From assembly GCA_022819745.1 (NCBI GenBank), contig JAJEGS010000062.1, positions 1 to 64,000 of the forward strand: a stretch of 64,000 bases of DNA. Direction: 5' to 3'. Of the stretch, positions 7,980 to 16,753 are shown piece after piece. The stretch is from Candidatus Latescibacterota bacterium (GTDB lineage Bacteria > Latescibacterota > UBA2968 > UBA8231). Both the position numbers and the translations under genes were made by a program. The notes below the pieces were generated by a model. The model did not search any database. It was not told the DNA's origin and was given only the letters and a program-made list of their open reading frames with translations. Every line of letters starts with the position of its first letter. The stretch's first letter is position 1.

Positions 7980-9332
7980 CTAGCGGGCGCGGGTCGTGCC
8001 AAACCGGTAGTCGCGCGGATCGCCAAGGCGGGCTTGTAGTGCGTCGGCTGTCATGCCAGTGTGGCGCTGGACCCAGTTGACCTCGTCGGCCAATGTGCAG
8101 TCGAAAAGGCCGGGGTCGTCGGCACCGATGGCCAGTCGAACGTCGGATGATAGGAAGCGGTGTACCGGGTGATCTTTGGCGTCGGGCACCGCACCGATGC
8201 GCAAGTTGGAGGTCGGGCAGGTCTCTACTACGGTGCCGAGCGCAGCCAAGCGGCTGAGCACAAAGTCTTGCCGTCGGCGCACCGCTTCGAGGCGTGCGGG
8301 ATCGTATGCGCGGCAAACCAGCGCATCGCCGGGACGGGACGAGAGGCTACTGCGCTCCTGCATCAAGGCTTGGTCATCAACCGGGACGCCGAATTCTTCC
8401 AATGCGGCCTTGTGTTGCAAATCGTAGGCAATTTGGACCAAGCGTTCGCTGACCCGCTCCCTCTCGTGGGCTTGGGGTCGGCGAGCCACAGCAACTTCCG
8501 GGTCGAGCCCGAGCGCAGTGCAATGTCCTAGGCGCAGCGCACCCAACTCCGCGGCTTCGTGGCACCAGCGCACCGAGCTTTCGAGCGACTTATCGAAGTA
8601 CACCTCGCCGACGTGATAGGCCACGTCGAGAGCGCGCTCCGGGTACCGCTCGTTGTCGCGGCGCAGGCGGCGGAAGAAGGCGCGAGTACTCGCGGGCGGA
8701 TAGCCCTCCTCAAAGTGGCAGAAGTCGAGGCCGATGATCGTGGGGACCAAATCCTCGTTTTCGTCGAGCAGGCGTTGAACCAGTTTGTAGCATTCGAGCG
8801 GTGCCCAGCGCGGCAGGCTGATGATATAGCGAGCGGTAAAGTCTGCAGTACAGGCTTGGGCGATGGCGCGAGCAGTCAGCTCGTGAAACTGCGCGAAGGC
8901 TTCGGGCTGAATGTGGTCGTAGGGAGCCATGGCGCGGTATTCGACGTAGCGCAGCCCTTCGCGCCGATGGTGGGCAAAGATCCGGTGCAGTATTTCTTCT
9001 GGCTTGCCCAAGACGTTCCACCAATGGCGATAGATGCAGATCGCCAAGTTGAACTTGGCTTGGAAATGGGCAAAGTCGCCCCCGTCTTCCGCGCCGTACA
9101 CGCAGTGCGCCTTGAGCGAGTCGAGACATTGGCTGTGTAGCGCCTCGCGAAACAGCGCAACCGGATCGGGCCGCCGGCCATAAGTGCGTTCAAAGCTATC
9201 GACAAACAGCGACCAGTCGATTTTTTCGTAGTGATCACGGGCCAAGTCGAGGAGATCGGATGCAAAGAGACTGCCGCCGATGTGGACGTGAAGCTCGCAG
9301 GTTTTGGCAGCCTGGAGGGAGTGCTCCGTCAC
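7980..9332 (-). CDS. adenosine deaminase-family amidohydrolase
   Basis: At 450 residues it is longer than typical adenosine deaminase (about 340). The metal and catalytic motifs are present in order: HVHIGGS (first two Zn ligands), YHVGE (third His and catalytic Glu), RLGHCTAL (catalytic His), CPTSNLRIG and IGADDPGLFD (Zn-binding Asp). The substrate could be adenosine, adenine, aminofutalosine or another deaminated purine. The extra length lies mainly between residues 40 and 170. It sits 3 bp from the aldo/keto reductase gene, so a shared transcript is likely. Confidence 0.85.
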   Translation of the reverse strand: MTEHSLQAAKTCELHVHIGGSLFASDLLDLARDHYEKIDWSLFVDSFERTYGRRPDPVALFREALHSQCLDSLKAHCVYGAEDGGDFAHFQAKFNLAICIYRHWWNVLGKPEEILHRIFAHHRREGLRYVEYRAMAPYDHIQPEAFAQFHELTARAIAQACTADFTARYIISLPRWAPLECYKLVQRLLDENEDLVPTIIGLDFCHFEEGYPPASTRAFFRRLRRDNERYPERALDVAYHVGEVYFDKSLESSVRWCHEAAELGALRLGHCTALGLDPEVAVARRPQAHERERVSERLVQIAYDLQHKAALEEFGVPVDDQALMQERSSLSSRPGDALVCRAYDPARLEAVRRRQDFVLSRLAALGTVVETCPTSNLRIGAVPDAKDHPVHRFLSSDVRLAIGADDPGLFDCTLADEVNWVQRHTGMTADALQARLGDPRDYRFGTTRAR

Positions 9333-9335
9333 CCG

Positions 9336-10352
9336 TCACTCCAGCGAGGGCATCTCGACCGCGTCGTCGCGGCGCTCGTGCATGTTCGCTTCCATAGCCT
9401 CTGGATAGCGATGCGGGAGGTGGGAGACTTCGTCGAGCCGGGCGCGAGCCTCGTCCGGCAGACAAAAGCTGCCAGCGAGCATGTTGTCCCTCGCCTGCTC
9501 GACAGTACGCGCGCCGATGATGACCGAGGTGATGGCCGGTTGTTCCAACACCCAACGCAGGGCAACTTGCGCTGGCGAACGGCCCATCTCGTCGGCTACC
9601 GCTAGCAGCGTTTGCAAAGTCTCGTCGGCATTGGCGGCAAAATAGCTTTGCGGGTAGGCCCAAGCATCCGCGGAACGCGTGCCTGCCAAAGTGCGCTCGC
9701 CGGGCTTGTACTTGCCAGACAGAAAGCCGCCGCCGAGCGGACTCCACACCACCACTCCCAGTCCCTTGAGCTGACAGACGGGAATCAGCTCCTGCTCAAT
9801 GTCGCGCACGACCAAGCTGTATTGCGGTTGATAGCACTCAAAACGCGCCAAGCCGTTCGCGTCTGAAATCCACAACGCCTCCATCAAGCGCCACGCCTGA
9901 TAATTGGAACAGGCAGTATAGCGCACCTTGCCTTGGCGGACCAAATCGTCGAGTGCGCGCAACATCTCATCCAACGGAGTCTGGGTATCCACGTGGTGAA
10001 TGTAGTAGAGGTCGATGTAATCTGTTTGCAGTCGCTGGAGGCTGTCTTCGACGGCGTTCATAATGCGCACCCGCGACATCCCCGAATCGTTGGGGCCAGG
10101 CCCCATGGGGTTGAAGAACTTAGTGGCGATGACTGCATCGCGGCGGCGGCTCTTGAGCGCTTTGCCGGTGATGACCTCGGACTCGCCGCCGCCATACGAA
10201 TCGGCCGTGTCGAAGAAATTGATGCCCGCGTCAAACGCCAAATCGACGATCCGCTTGGCCTCTCGCTCGTCCGTGCTGTGGCCAAAGGTCATAGTCCCAA
10301 GGCAAACTTCCGATACTTTGAGGCCGGTGCGGCCCATTCTTCGGTATTCCAT
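9336..10352 (-). CDS. aldo/keto reductase
   Basis: This is a 338-residue NADP(H)-dependent (beta/alpha)8 reductase. The N-terminal YRRMGRTGLKVSEVCLGTMTFG and the catalytic Asp-Tyr in FFDTADSYGGGESE are typical; the Lys in IATKFFNP and the His in YYIHHVD complete the tetrad. The C-terminal SVIIGARTVEQARDN binds the cofactor phosphate. The closest general class is the YghZ/Kv-beta-like AKRs acting on small aldehydes or sugars. It starts a three-gene co-directional set with the deaminase-like and flippase genes. Confidence 0.92.
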   Translation of the reverse strand: MEYRRMGRTGLKVSEVCLGTMTFGHSTDEREAKRIVDLAFDAGINFFDTADSYGGGESEVITGKALKSRRRDAVIATKFFNPMGPGPNDSGMSRVRIMNAVEDSLQRLQTDYIDLYYIHHVDTQTPLDEMLRALDDLVRQGKVRYTACSNYQAWRLMEALWISDANGLARFECYQPQYSLVVRDIEQELIPVCQLKGLGVVVWSPLGGGFLSGKYKPGERTLAGTRSADAWAYPQSYFAANADETLQTLLAVADEMGRSPAQVALRWVLEQPAITSVIIGARTVEQARDNMLAGSFCLPDEARARLDEVSHLPHRYPEAMEANMHERRDDAVEMPSLE

Positions 10353-10423
10353 TGCTCTTTCCTCGTCGTTGCGTTTGAGCCAGATAATCCAAGCTAGATA
10401 AACAATTACTGTATATCAGTATA

Positions 10424-11197
10424 TCAGTACTGTTCGACTTCCGCGTATAAATTTATCAAGGCTTCTCTCTTCAATCTAAATTTGGTTCCGTGATTATGTC
10501 CCGTTCTTGCATCAAAATCTATATAAACATCTCCATTTTCAATCGCATTAATAAACTTTTCAATATCAAGCGTTTTTAATACGAAAATTTCTTGATAGTG
10601 AAAATGCAGTATTCCATCAATCTTTTTAGATTCTGCTAGCATAAAAAAGCAATTATGTAGCTTAGTTCCCGCCTTATAAAATAGATCGTCGAATCCCCAA
10701 TATGGTTGAGTCTTTAGCTCATCATATCTTAAATTATTAGCCCATTCTGTATGGGCTTGAAGATCGATGAATTCATGGCTGAAATCGATCAAAACTTTCT
10801 TGTTATTTCTATCTACTTTTACAGTAAATCCTCTATTACTATATGTTTTAGCATTTATAGTCTGCCTAAAACTTTTTTCACCCTGTGGATATCTAGTTCC
10901 AGCTTCTTTATGTCGCCAGCCAAATACAGGCAGTAAAATTAATGGAACAAACTTGTACGCACGTGGAGATGGTTCCATATGAAATAATGTGACTAATGAG
11001 CTTGTATCTTTCTTCTGTGCCTTTAGTTCCCACTCCGCTGCATTAGGTATAGGTAAATTATTTTCTTCTATTCCCAATAAATCTTCGAGTGTATTGCCGA
11101 CGCCACCATCGTTATTCTTTCTACCAGTCGCAATCCATCCTATGTCACGAATTTTCTGCAATGCTAGGATTAAACCCTCTTTTGTATATGTCTTCAT
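10424..11197 (-). CDS. type II restriction endonuclease, MvaI/BcnI family
   Basis: The 257 residues resemble the monomeric MvaI/BcnI nucleases. MvaI cuts CCWGG and BcnI cuts CCSGG, but the specificity here is not readable from sequence alone. GGVGNTLEDLLGIEENN near residue 31 and the acidic/basic pair in EWELKAQKK (residues about 56-64, a PD-(D/E)XK-type ExK) support the assignment. It overlaps the methyltransferase gene by 4 bp, so the pair is one operon with the methylase first. Codon use and base composition are clearly more AT-rich than in neighbouring genes, a sign of recent transfer. Confidence 0.85.
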   Translation of the reverse strand: MKTYTKEGLILALQKIRDIGWIATGRKNNDGGVGNTLEDLLGIEENNLPIPNAAEWELKAQKKDTSSLVTLFHMEPSPRAYKFVPLILLPVFGWRHKEAGTRYPQGEKSFRQTINAKTYSNRGFTVKVDRNNKKVLIDFSHEFIDLQAHTEWANNLRYDELKTQPYWGFDDLFYKAGTKLHNCFFMLAESKKIDGILHFHYQEIFVLKTLDIEKFINAIENGDVYIDFDARTGHNHGTKFRLKREALINLYAEVEQY

Positions 11198-12012
11198 TTT
11201 GCACTCCAGTCATCAAATAATGGGGTTTGTTGTATCTTTTTATCTTTTTTGTTATCTCTTGCTACGGATAGAGGGTCGTTAAGCCTTTGTAAGGCCATAT
11301 CGCAATATTCGGGAGAGAGGTCTATTCCGATAAAGTTTCTATTGAGATTTTTTGCTGCAAGGGCCGTAGTACCTGAACCCATGAAAGGATCGAGGACGAT
11401 CTTAGCACTTGTAGACGAAATGATGCGCTCTATCAAAGCAAGGGGGAAAGGAGCCGGGTGTCTATTTTTGCTCTCTTGGCCGAATTCCCATATATCGCCG
11501 TGAGCATTTGCTTTTTCCACCAATTTGAACTTTGGCTTAGCAATCATATATATCACCTCATACGTCGGCAAAAAATAACCCGGGTTAAAGTTTATACCTC
11601 CTTTTCGCCTCCATATAATGATTTGCCTAACGGGGAAACCAGCAACAATGTCGTTTCTATCTTGCAATAAACCGGCTTGTACTCGCCACTTGTGGTTATA
11701 AAAAATTGCGCCATTTTCGGGAATGACGCGCAACATTTCCTCTAAACACGCCCTTTGCCAGCGCACATATTCTCCGTGTGGTACGTTATCGTCGTAGTGA
11801 GAATAGCCGTCGACTAATGCGGCACCAGACCACTTGCCACCTCTCCCGTCTTTCATCCCGTTGCCCGTTGAATTCTTGAGATTATAGGGCGGTGAGGTCA
11901 CAACTAAGTCGACGCTACCGCTAGGTATTTGTCGCATAACATCCGTAGTATTGCCACAGATAAATTGATCTATGAAATCATCGGGGTAGTGCAACTCTTT
12001 AACGTTTGCCAT
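11194..12012 (-). CDS. type II DNA methyltransferase (beta-class, probably N4-cytosine)
   Basis: In this 272-residue enzyme the catalytic motif TSPPYN (about residue 38) precedes the SAM-binding motif DPFMGSGTTALAAKNLNRNFIGIDL near the C-terminus, which is the beta-class order. SPPY is typical of N4-cytosine methylases, matching the MvaI/BcnI partner whose known methylases are N4-cytosine enzymes. It protects host DNA from the overlapping nuclease. A GGAG ribosome site lies a few bases before the ATG. The gene shares the AT-rich composition of the nuclease. Confidence 0.9.
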   Translation of the reverse strand: MANVKELHYPDDFIDQFICGNTTDVMRQIPSGSVDLVVTSPPYNLKNSTGNGMKDGRGGKWSGAALVDGYSHYDDNVPHGEYVRWQRACLEEMLRVIPENGAIFYNHKWRVQAGLLQDRNDIVAGFPVRQIIIWRRKGGINFNPGYFLPTYEVIYMIAKPKFKLVEKANAHGDIWEFGQESKNRHPAPFPLALIERIISSTSAKIVLDPFMGSGTTALAAKNLNRNFIGIDLSPEYCDMALQRLNDPLSVARDNKKDKKIQQTPLFDDWSAK

Positions 12013-12049
12013 TTTTTTCTCCGCCCGGGATTCCGCTGTTCACAATGAC

Positions 12050-12184
12050 TCAAAAAAATGTAATCCCGTTTCCGTCCAAGTCAAGAATGGTAAACCGCAC
12101 GCCGACATAATCCTCCGCTTGGAACAACTCGGTGAACCCTAGCCTCTGGACGTAGAAGGAGACCGAGTTGGCAATTTTTAGCAC
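12050..12184 (-). pseudogene. C-terminal remnant of a VOC/glyoxalase-family gene
   Basis: The last 45 or so codons before a TGA read SVSFYVQRLGFTELFQAEDY then GVRFTILDLDGNGITFF, typical of a vicinal oxygen chelate (glyoxalase/bleomycin resistance) module. A full VOC protein needs about 110-130 residues. Upstream in frame the sequence runs out of phase into the end of sat, so no complete gene exists. It borders the AT-rich restriction-modification island, so it may have been cut when that island was acquired. Confidence 0.55.
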
Positions 12185-12242
12185 CGCCTGCTTGAATCGC
12201 CTCGCACAATACAGTCTGTGCAGACGTCGCGTTCTCCTCTGG

Positions 12243-13433
12243 CTAAACAGCCTCCCGCTGATAGTATTCCGCGAGGATCTCGGCCACTTCCGGCCGCGCA
12301 AACTCCGGTGGCAGAGCCTCGCCAGCGGCTAGCATCTCGCGGACTTGGGTTCCCGACAGGAACAAGTACGCGTCGCCGCCGTGCGAGCAGTCGCGCATCA
12401 TCACCACCTCGTTGCACTCGTTGCACCAGACGGTGTGATCGCCGCGGAAAATTTCGATTTCAAGGGCGTCGCTGATGCCGTCGAAAATGGTCTGCGCGTC
12501 AAACGCTCCGTAGTAATCGCCAACGCCCGCGTGGTCGCGGCCCACGATCAGATGCGTGCAGCCACTATTCTGGCGGAAAATGGCGTGCAGCACGGCCTCG
12601 CGCGGACCAGCGTAGAGCATGTCAAAGCCATAGCCGGCGATCATCACTGTGTTTTCCGGGAAGTAGAGCTCGACCATCTTGCGGATGGAGGCGTCGCGCA
12701 CATCGGCTGGGATGTCGCCGGCCTTGAGCTTGCCTAACAGCATGTGGATGAGGATGCCATCGGCCTCGACGGCCTGCTGCGCCATGCGGCACAGCTCTTC
12801 GTGGGCGCGGTGCATGGGGTTGCGAGTCTGGAAGGCCACGACCCGGTCCCAACCGCGCTCGGCAATCTCAGCGCGCAGCTCGACCGCGGTGCGGAAGGTC
12901 GCGGGAAAGTCCCCGGGGAAGTACGAGAAGTTGAGCACTTCGATGGGTCCGGCGATGAGGGTATCTCCCGCAGCCTTGAAAGCAGCGACTCCGGGATGAG
13001 CGTCATCGTCCGTGCCAAAGACTTGTTCAATGATGGCGGCGCGCTCCTCATCAGAGAGCGGTTCAACCGAGGTAACTTCCTGGATGGCAATAACAGGATT
13101 GCCGTCCACATTCGGATCCAACAGGGCGATGCGGCTGCCGGGAGCCACGCTCTCCGGAGCCTGATCGCCGGGGACCATGTTGACGACCGGGGTGGGCCAC
13201 AGCAGACCGTCGGTCGTGTGCATGTTGGCAGCCACGCTCTTGGAGTTGGCCGCGTCCATAAAGCCTGTAAGCGGGGTAAAGTAACCCGAGCCGAGCATGA
13301 CGGCTGAGGATGCAGCGGCCGAAGAGACGACTACAGCGGGCAGTCCAGCGGCTTCTTCTAAAAGCTGGGCACGCACTGCATCGTCTTCGACGTAAAGTGG
13401 TTTGAGTTCTTCTGCGCCGTGGGGCTTAATCAC
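12243..13433 (-). CDS. sat: sulfate adenylyltransferase (ATP sulfurylase)
   Basis: Sat converts sulfate and ATP to adenosine 5'-phosphosulfate. The open frame extends further upstream, but AAGGAGAATACT directly precedes a GTG at 13433, so I choose that start (396 residues, close to the normal Sat length). The active-site QTRNPMHRAHE (QxRNxxHxxH) and VGRDHAGVGDYYG are intact. C-terminal SHGGDAYLFLSGTQVREM is also typical. No APS reductase or kinase is nearby, so assimilation versus dissimilation cannot be told from context. A TIM-barrel isomerase gene lies 26 bp upstream on the same strand. Confidence 0.94.
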   Translation of the reverse strand: MIKPHGAEELKPLYVEDDAVRAQLLEEAAGLPAVVVSSAAASSAVMLGSGYFTPLTGFMDAANSKSVAANMHTTDGLLWPTPVVNMVPGDQAPESVAPGSRIALLDPNVDGNPVIAIQEVTSVEPLSDEERAAIIEQVFGTDDDAHPGVAAFKAAGDTLIAGPIEVLNFSYFPGDFPATFRTAVELRAEIAERGWDRVVAFQTRNPMHRAHEELCRMAQQAVEADGILIHMLLGKLKAGDIPADVRDASIRKMVELYFPENTVMIAGYGFDMLYAGPREAVLHAIFRQNSGCTHLIVGRDHAGVGDYYGAFDAQTIFDGISDALEIEIFRGDHTVWCNECNEVVMMRDCSHGGDAYLFLSGTQVREMLAAGEALPPEFARPEVAEILAEYYQREAV

Positions 13434-13459
13434 AGTATTCTCCTTGATAAGGTGTGCGT

Positions 13460-14323
13460 TTAATGTACGGGAATGCCGGCTTCGGCAAGGATGCGGTGGA
13501 CATTGGCGGCGGCTCTGGGGTATTTCTCGTTGGGCAAATGTTCGAGGAGCATGTAGCCGTCGGGATGGGCGTCGTGCCACAGCTTGAGCGCGGTAGCGAG
13601 GTCGAGTTCGCCGTCGCCGGGTATCTCCTCGTCAATGTGGAGCACCAAGTTAGGCGACAGCTTGATATCCTTGCAGTGCCCGACGACCGAGATGGGGTTC
13701 ATAATCTCAAATATGTGCTGCAAGCGCTCAGTGCTGTTGTACACCTGGTCCAAATTCTGAAAATGGTTGACGTAATCCATGACCACGGTCATGCGCTCAG
13801 AGCCAACCGCTTGTAGCACATCGCGGTTTATTTCCGGCGACCCCATGATGGTGAGCAGATGCGTCTCAATGACTATGGTGACGGCTTCGGACTCGGCCTT
13901 GGCAGCCACGCGCTTTAGCGTTTCGACGAGCAGAGAGCGGGCCTCGGGCGTGAGATTATGCCGAGACGGCGAGTACGAACCGACTGGGTTGCGGCTGCCC
14001 GTGCGGATTAGACAGGTGTGGGCAGCCAAGTCGCGGGCGACTTCAATGCCGCGTTCGATCTTGCTTACTACTTGGTCGCGCACCGCAGGGTCGGGATCAA
14101 ACAAGCACTCGGAAAAGCCAATGCCGAACTGGGGCAGCTCCATGCCCGCGGCCGCAATGGTATCGCGCACTTTGTGGCACTCTGCGGCGGTGATGGCAGC
14201 CAGATTTTCCCCAGGGGCGTGAAAGGCTGTGCCCGTGAGATTGAGTTCCTTGATCGCCGCTAGGTGTTGGTCGCTGATTTCGCGAAAGTCCGGGGGCAAC
14301 ATGCCGACGACGCCGAGCCGCAT
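13460..14323 (-). CDS. TIM-barrel sugar phosphate isomerase/epimerase-like protein
   Basis: The start is taken at ATG 14323, preceded by AAGGAG, giving 287 residues; a longer upstream frame lacks a ribosome site. The sequence MRLGVVGMLPPDFREISDQH and the metal-binding Glu/Asp/His positions (VIETHLLT, VMDYVNHFQN, VGHCKDI, LHIDEEIPGDGELD) fit the xylose-isomerase-like AP-endonuclease-2 superfamily. Such proteins isomerise sugars or inositols; the substrate is unknown here. It is probably co-transcribed with sat, a pairing with no obvious functional logic. Confidence 0.85.
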   Translation of the reverse strand: MRLGVVGMLPPDFREISDQHLAAIKELNLTGTAFHAPGENLAAITAAECHKVRDTIAAAGMELPQFGIGFSECLFDPDPAVRDQVVSKIERGIEVARDLAAHTCLIRTGSRNPVGSYSPSRHNLTPEARSLLVETLKRVAAKAESEAVTIVIETHLLTIMGSPEINRDVLQAVGSERMTVVMDYVNHFQNLDQVYNSTERLQHIFEIMNPISVVGHCKDIKLSPNLVLHIDEEIPGDGELDLATALKLWHDAHPDGYMLLEHLPNEKYPRAAANVHRILAEAGIPVH

Positions 14324-14484
14324 GGGCAAAGCTCCTTGTTGAAATTGTGCAGTGAACAGGGGCCGAATCACCTCAAAAACTGACCAATGGCATAAATATC
14401 GTCAACACGCGAGCCGTTTGCCGAACCGGGACGGGGAGCCTACTATTTGATGCTTTGACCACTCCAACAACCTCCCAACGGACC

Positions 14485-15285
14485 ATGACCTTCGCCCTTT
14501 CGTTTATCACCGCCCTCGTCTCCGGCCTCTACACCTGCTTGTGGGGCGCGTTCAAAGACGCTCCTTATGAGGGCTTCAAGCCCAAGACCTTTCCGCGCAG
14601 CATGTACTTCCACGTCGCGATCTTTTTGCCGCTGTACTTCATCCCGTATTTCAGCGCGCAATTCCAGCACCTCGGCCTCGTGCAAATGTTCTTCCTGATC
14701 ATGGGTCTAGAGCGTTTCCTCGCCGAAATCTACAAGGGCTTCTTCCGCACCGAAGACCAGCGAAAGTACTTCGTTCCCTCGCGCATCACTTTCTTTGGCC
14801 GCCCGATCACCAGCGATCTCATCCGCCATAGCGCAGGGGTCCTAATCGTCGCCATTGTCTTCGCCTTCCTGCTCGTCGCCGCGCCCATTGAGAGCTTCTG
14901 GGGCTATCTGGTGACTGGATATTGCACCGGGCTGCTGGTGGCCTCGGGGGGGGCTTATAAAGACGCGCCTTTCGAAGGGTTCAAGTGGCTCAAATTCCAG
15001 CGCTCTGGAGTCGTCTTGGCCGCCTTGAGTCCGCTGTTTTACTTTCTCGGCAATCCCGAACACCCAGTCGGGTTGGGTTTTCTCATCTACATGAACGGCG
15101 GGCTAGAGCGATTCACCGTCGAGTACTACAAGACCTACATCCAGCGCAATATGTCCGGGAAATTCCAACCGAACCTGCCCCGCATCCAGCGCGAATTGGA
15201 CACCCGCGAGAAGTTCCACTACGCGGCCTTGGTGATTATCGCCGGGCTGGCCGTGCTCTACGCCCATGAACGCGGCGCACTATGA
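14485..15285 (+). CDS. membrane protein with an internal duplication
   Basis: I do not recognise the family. From ATG 14485 it is 266 residues with six or so hydrophobic segments. The two halves are clear repeats: GAFKDAPYEGFKPKTFPRS with GLERFLAEIYKGF in the first, GAYKDAPFEGFKWLKFQRS with GLERFTVEYYKTY in the second. A TTG at 14455 would add ten residues. The end overlaps the start of the GMC oxidoreductase gene by 20 bp, and a Gfo/Idh gene follows, so the three form an operon. A role as membrane partner, transporter or anchor for the oxidoreductases is inference. Confidence 0.75.
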   Translation: MTFALSFITALVSGLYTCLWGAFKDAPYEGFKPKTFPRSMYFHVAIFLPLYFIPYFSAQFQHLGLVQMFFLIMGLERFLAEIYKGFFRTEDQRKYFVPSRITFFGRPITSDLIRHSAGVLIVAIVFAFLLVAAPIESFWGYLVTGYCTGLLVASGGAYKDAPFEGFKWLKFQRSGVVLAALSPLFYFLGNPEHPVGLGFLIYMNGGLERFTVEYYKTYIQRNMSGKFQPNLPRIQRELDTREKFHYAALVIIAGLAVLYAHERGAL

Positions 15286-16753
15286 CGCCGTAGTCATCGG
15301 CTCCGGGTTCGGCGGCTCGCTGGTGGCGCACGCGCTGGTGCAAGCCGGGCTGAAGACCGCGCTGCTGGAGCGGGGCCAATGGGCCAAGCGCGACGCCGCG
15401 GACTGGGATCAGCGCACCATTTTATTGAAGAAGCGCTACCGCTCGGCCTCGCCCCTTTTGGTCAAGCAGTACGGACGCCGCACCTTTCAGCGCACCTATC
15501 CCAACGAGGTAGTAGGCGGCAACTCGGTCTTTTTCGGCGGGGCGTCGCTGCGGCTGCGACCGGCGGATTTTGCCCGCTGGCCCTTGTCCTATGCAGACCT
15601 AGCGCCGTACTACGCCCGCGCCGAGCAGCTTTTAGGAGTCCACGGCGAAGCGGGCACCGATCCGCACGAACCGCCGGGACTAACCGCGTACCCACACGCT
15701 ACCGTTGAACTGAGTGCGCCGGCCCAACGAATTTATCAAGCAGGGACAGACCTAGGACTACAACCGTTCAAGATCCCACTGGCAATCAATTTTTCCGACC
15801 GCACCCGGCCCCTCTGCCTGCGCTGCATCACCTGCGATGGGTTCCCCTGCAAGGTGGAGGCCAAAAACGACATGGCTTCCACCTTGCTAGCCGCTGCCTC
15901 GGCGGCCGGACTAGAGATCATCGTCGGCGCAGTAGCGCGGCGGCTAGTGCAACGGAACGGACGCGTCGAGCAGGTCGAATACGTCGATAGCGCCTCCCGG
16001 CAAACCCACGCGCTCTCGGCCGACTTAGTGGTCTTGGCCGCTGGGGCGCTCAACAGCCCGGCCCTGATGCTCCGTTCGGGATTCGACCACCCCCTGATTG
16101 GGCGCTTTCTCATGCGCCACTGCAACGGGATTGCCAATTGCATTTTTCCCTTTCGCACCAATCCGCAACAGGTCTTCCACAAACAGCTCTGCTTTTCCGA
16201 TTTCTACGAAGACCTGCGCGCGGAATTGGGCACGGCCGTGGGCGTCATCCAAGACATCTACACGCCGGCTCCCCCCATCATCCGGCACCACGCCCCTTGG
16301 GGCTTCAAGACGCTCGTCGGGCTGCTGACTGGCTATATGCAGAACTTGCTCTGCATTGCCGAGGACGATCCAAGGCAAGAAAACCGCGTGTCATTGTCCA
16401 GCGAGCAGGACATCTTCGGCATGGAACTAGTGCAGATCGAGCATTCCTATAGCGACGCCGACTGTCGCCGCCGCGATTACCTGCTGGCCAAAGCAGAAGC
16501 CGTATTGCGCCAAGCGGGCGGCCTGCTGCGCTACCGCTACTTGATTGATTCCTTCTCTCACGCCATAGGCACCCTGCGTTGCGCCACCGCGCCAGAGGAA
16601 GGCGTCCTCGACGTGGATTGCCGCTATTGGGGCAGCGAAAATGTTTACGTGTCCGACGGCAGCTTCATGCCGTCTTCGGGCGGGGTAAATCCGAGCTTAA
16701 CCATTGCGGCCAACGCACTGCGGGTCGCCGAGCGGATATTGGAAAAGCAATGA
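15266..16753 (+). CDS. GMC-family FAD oxidoreductase
   Basis: The 495 residues begin with the FAD-binding AVVIGSGFGGSLVAHAL. GGNSVFFGGASLRLRPADF is the second FAD contact region, and the C-terminal DGSFMPSSGGVNPSLTIAANALRVAERI is the GMC signature with the catalytic His/Asn region. A cluster of cysteines (CLRCITCDGFPCK, about residue 185) is typical of the bacterial GMC/cholesterol-oxidase-like branch. It likely oxidises an alcohol or sugar. It sits between the duplicated membrane protein and the Gfo/Idh enzyme, overlapping both, which suggests one short pathway. Confidence 0.9.
   Translation: MNAAHYDAVVIGSGFGGSLVAHALVQAGLKTALLERGQWAKRDAADWDQRTILLKKRYRSASPLLVKQYGRRTFQRTYPNEVVGGNSVFFGGASLRLRPADFARWPLSYADLAPYYARAEQLLGVHGEAGTDPHEPPGLTAYPHATVELSAPAQRIYQAGTDLGLQPFKIPLAINFSDRTRPLCLRCITCDGFPCKVEAKNDMASTLLAAASAAGLEIIVGAVARRLVQRNGRVEQVEYVDSASRQTHALSADLVVLAAGALNSPALMLRSGFDHPLIGRFLMRHCNGIANCIFPFRTNPQQVFHKQLCFSDFYEDLRAELGTAVGVIQDIYTPAPPIIRHHAPWGFKTLVGLLTGYMQNLLCIAEDDPRQENRVSLSSEQDIFGMELVQIEHSYSDADCRRRDYLLAKAEAVLRQAGGLLRYRYLIDSFSHAIGTLRCATAPEEGVLDVDCRYWGSENVYVSDGSFMPSSGGVNPSLTIAANALRVAERILEKQ

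Noticed and set aside
12243..13580. A longer N-terminus for sat
   Set aside because: The extra 49 residues are Arg/Pro-rich with no ribosome site, while AAGGAG precedes the GTG at 13433 and the family length fits.
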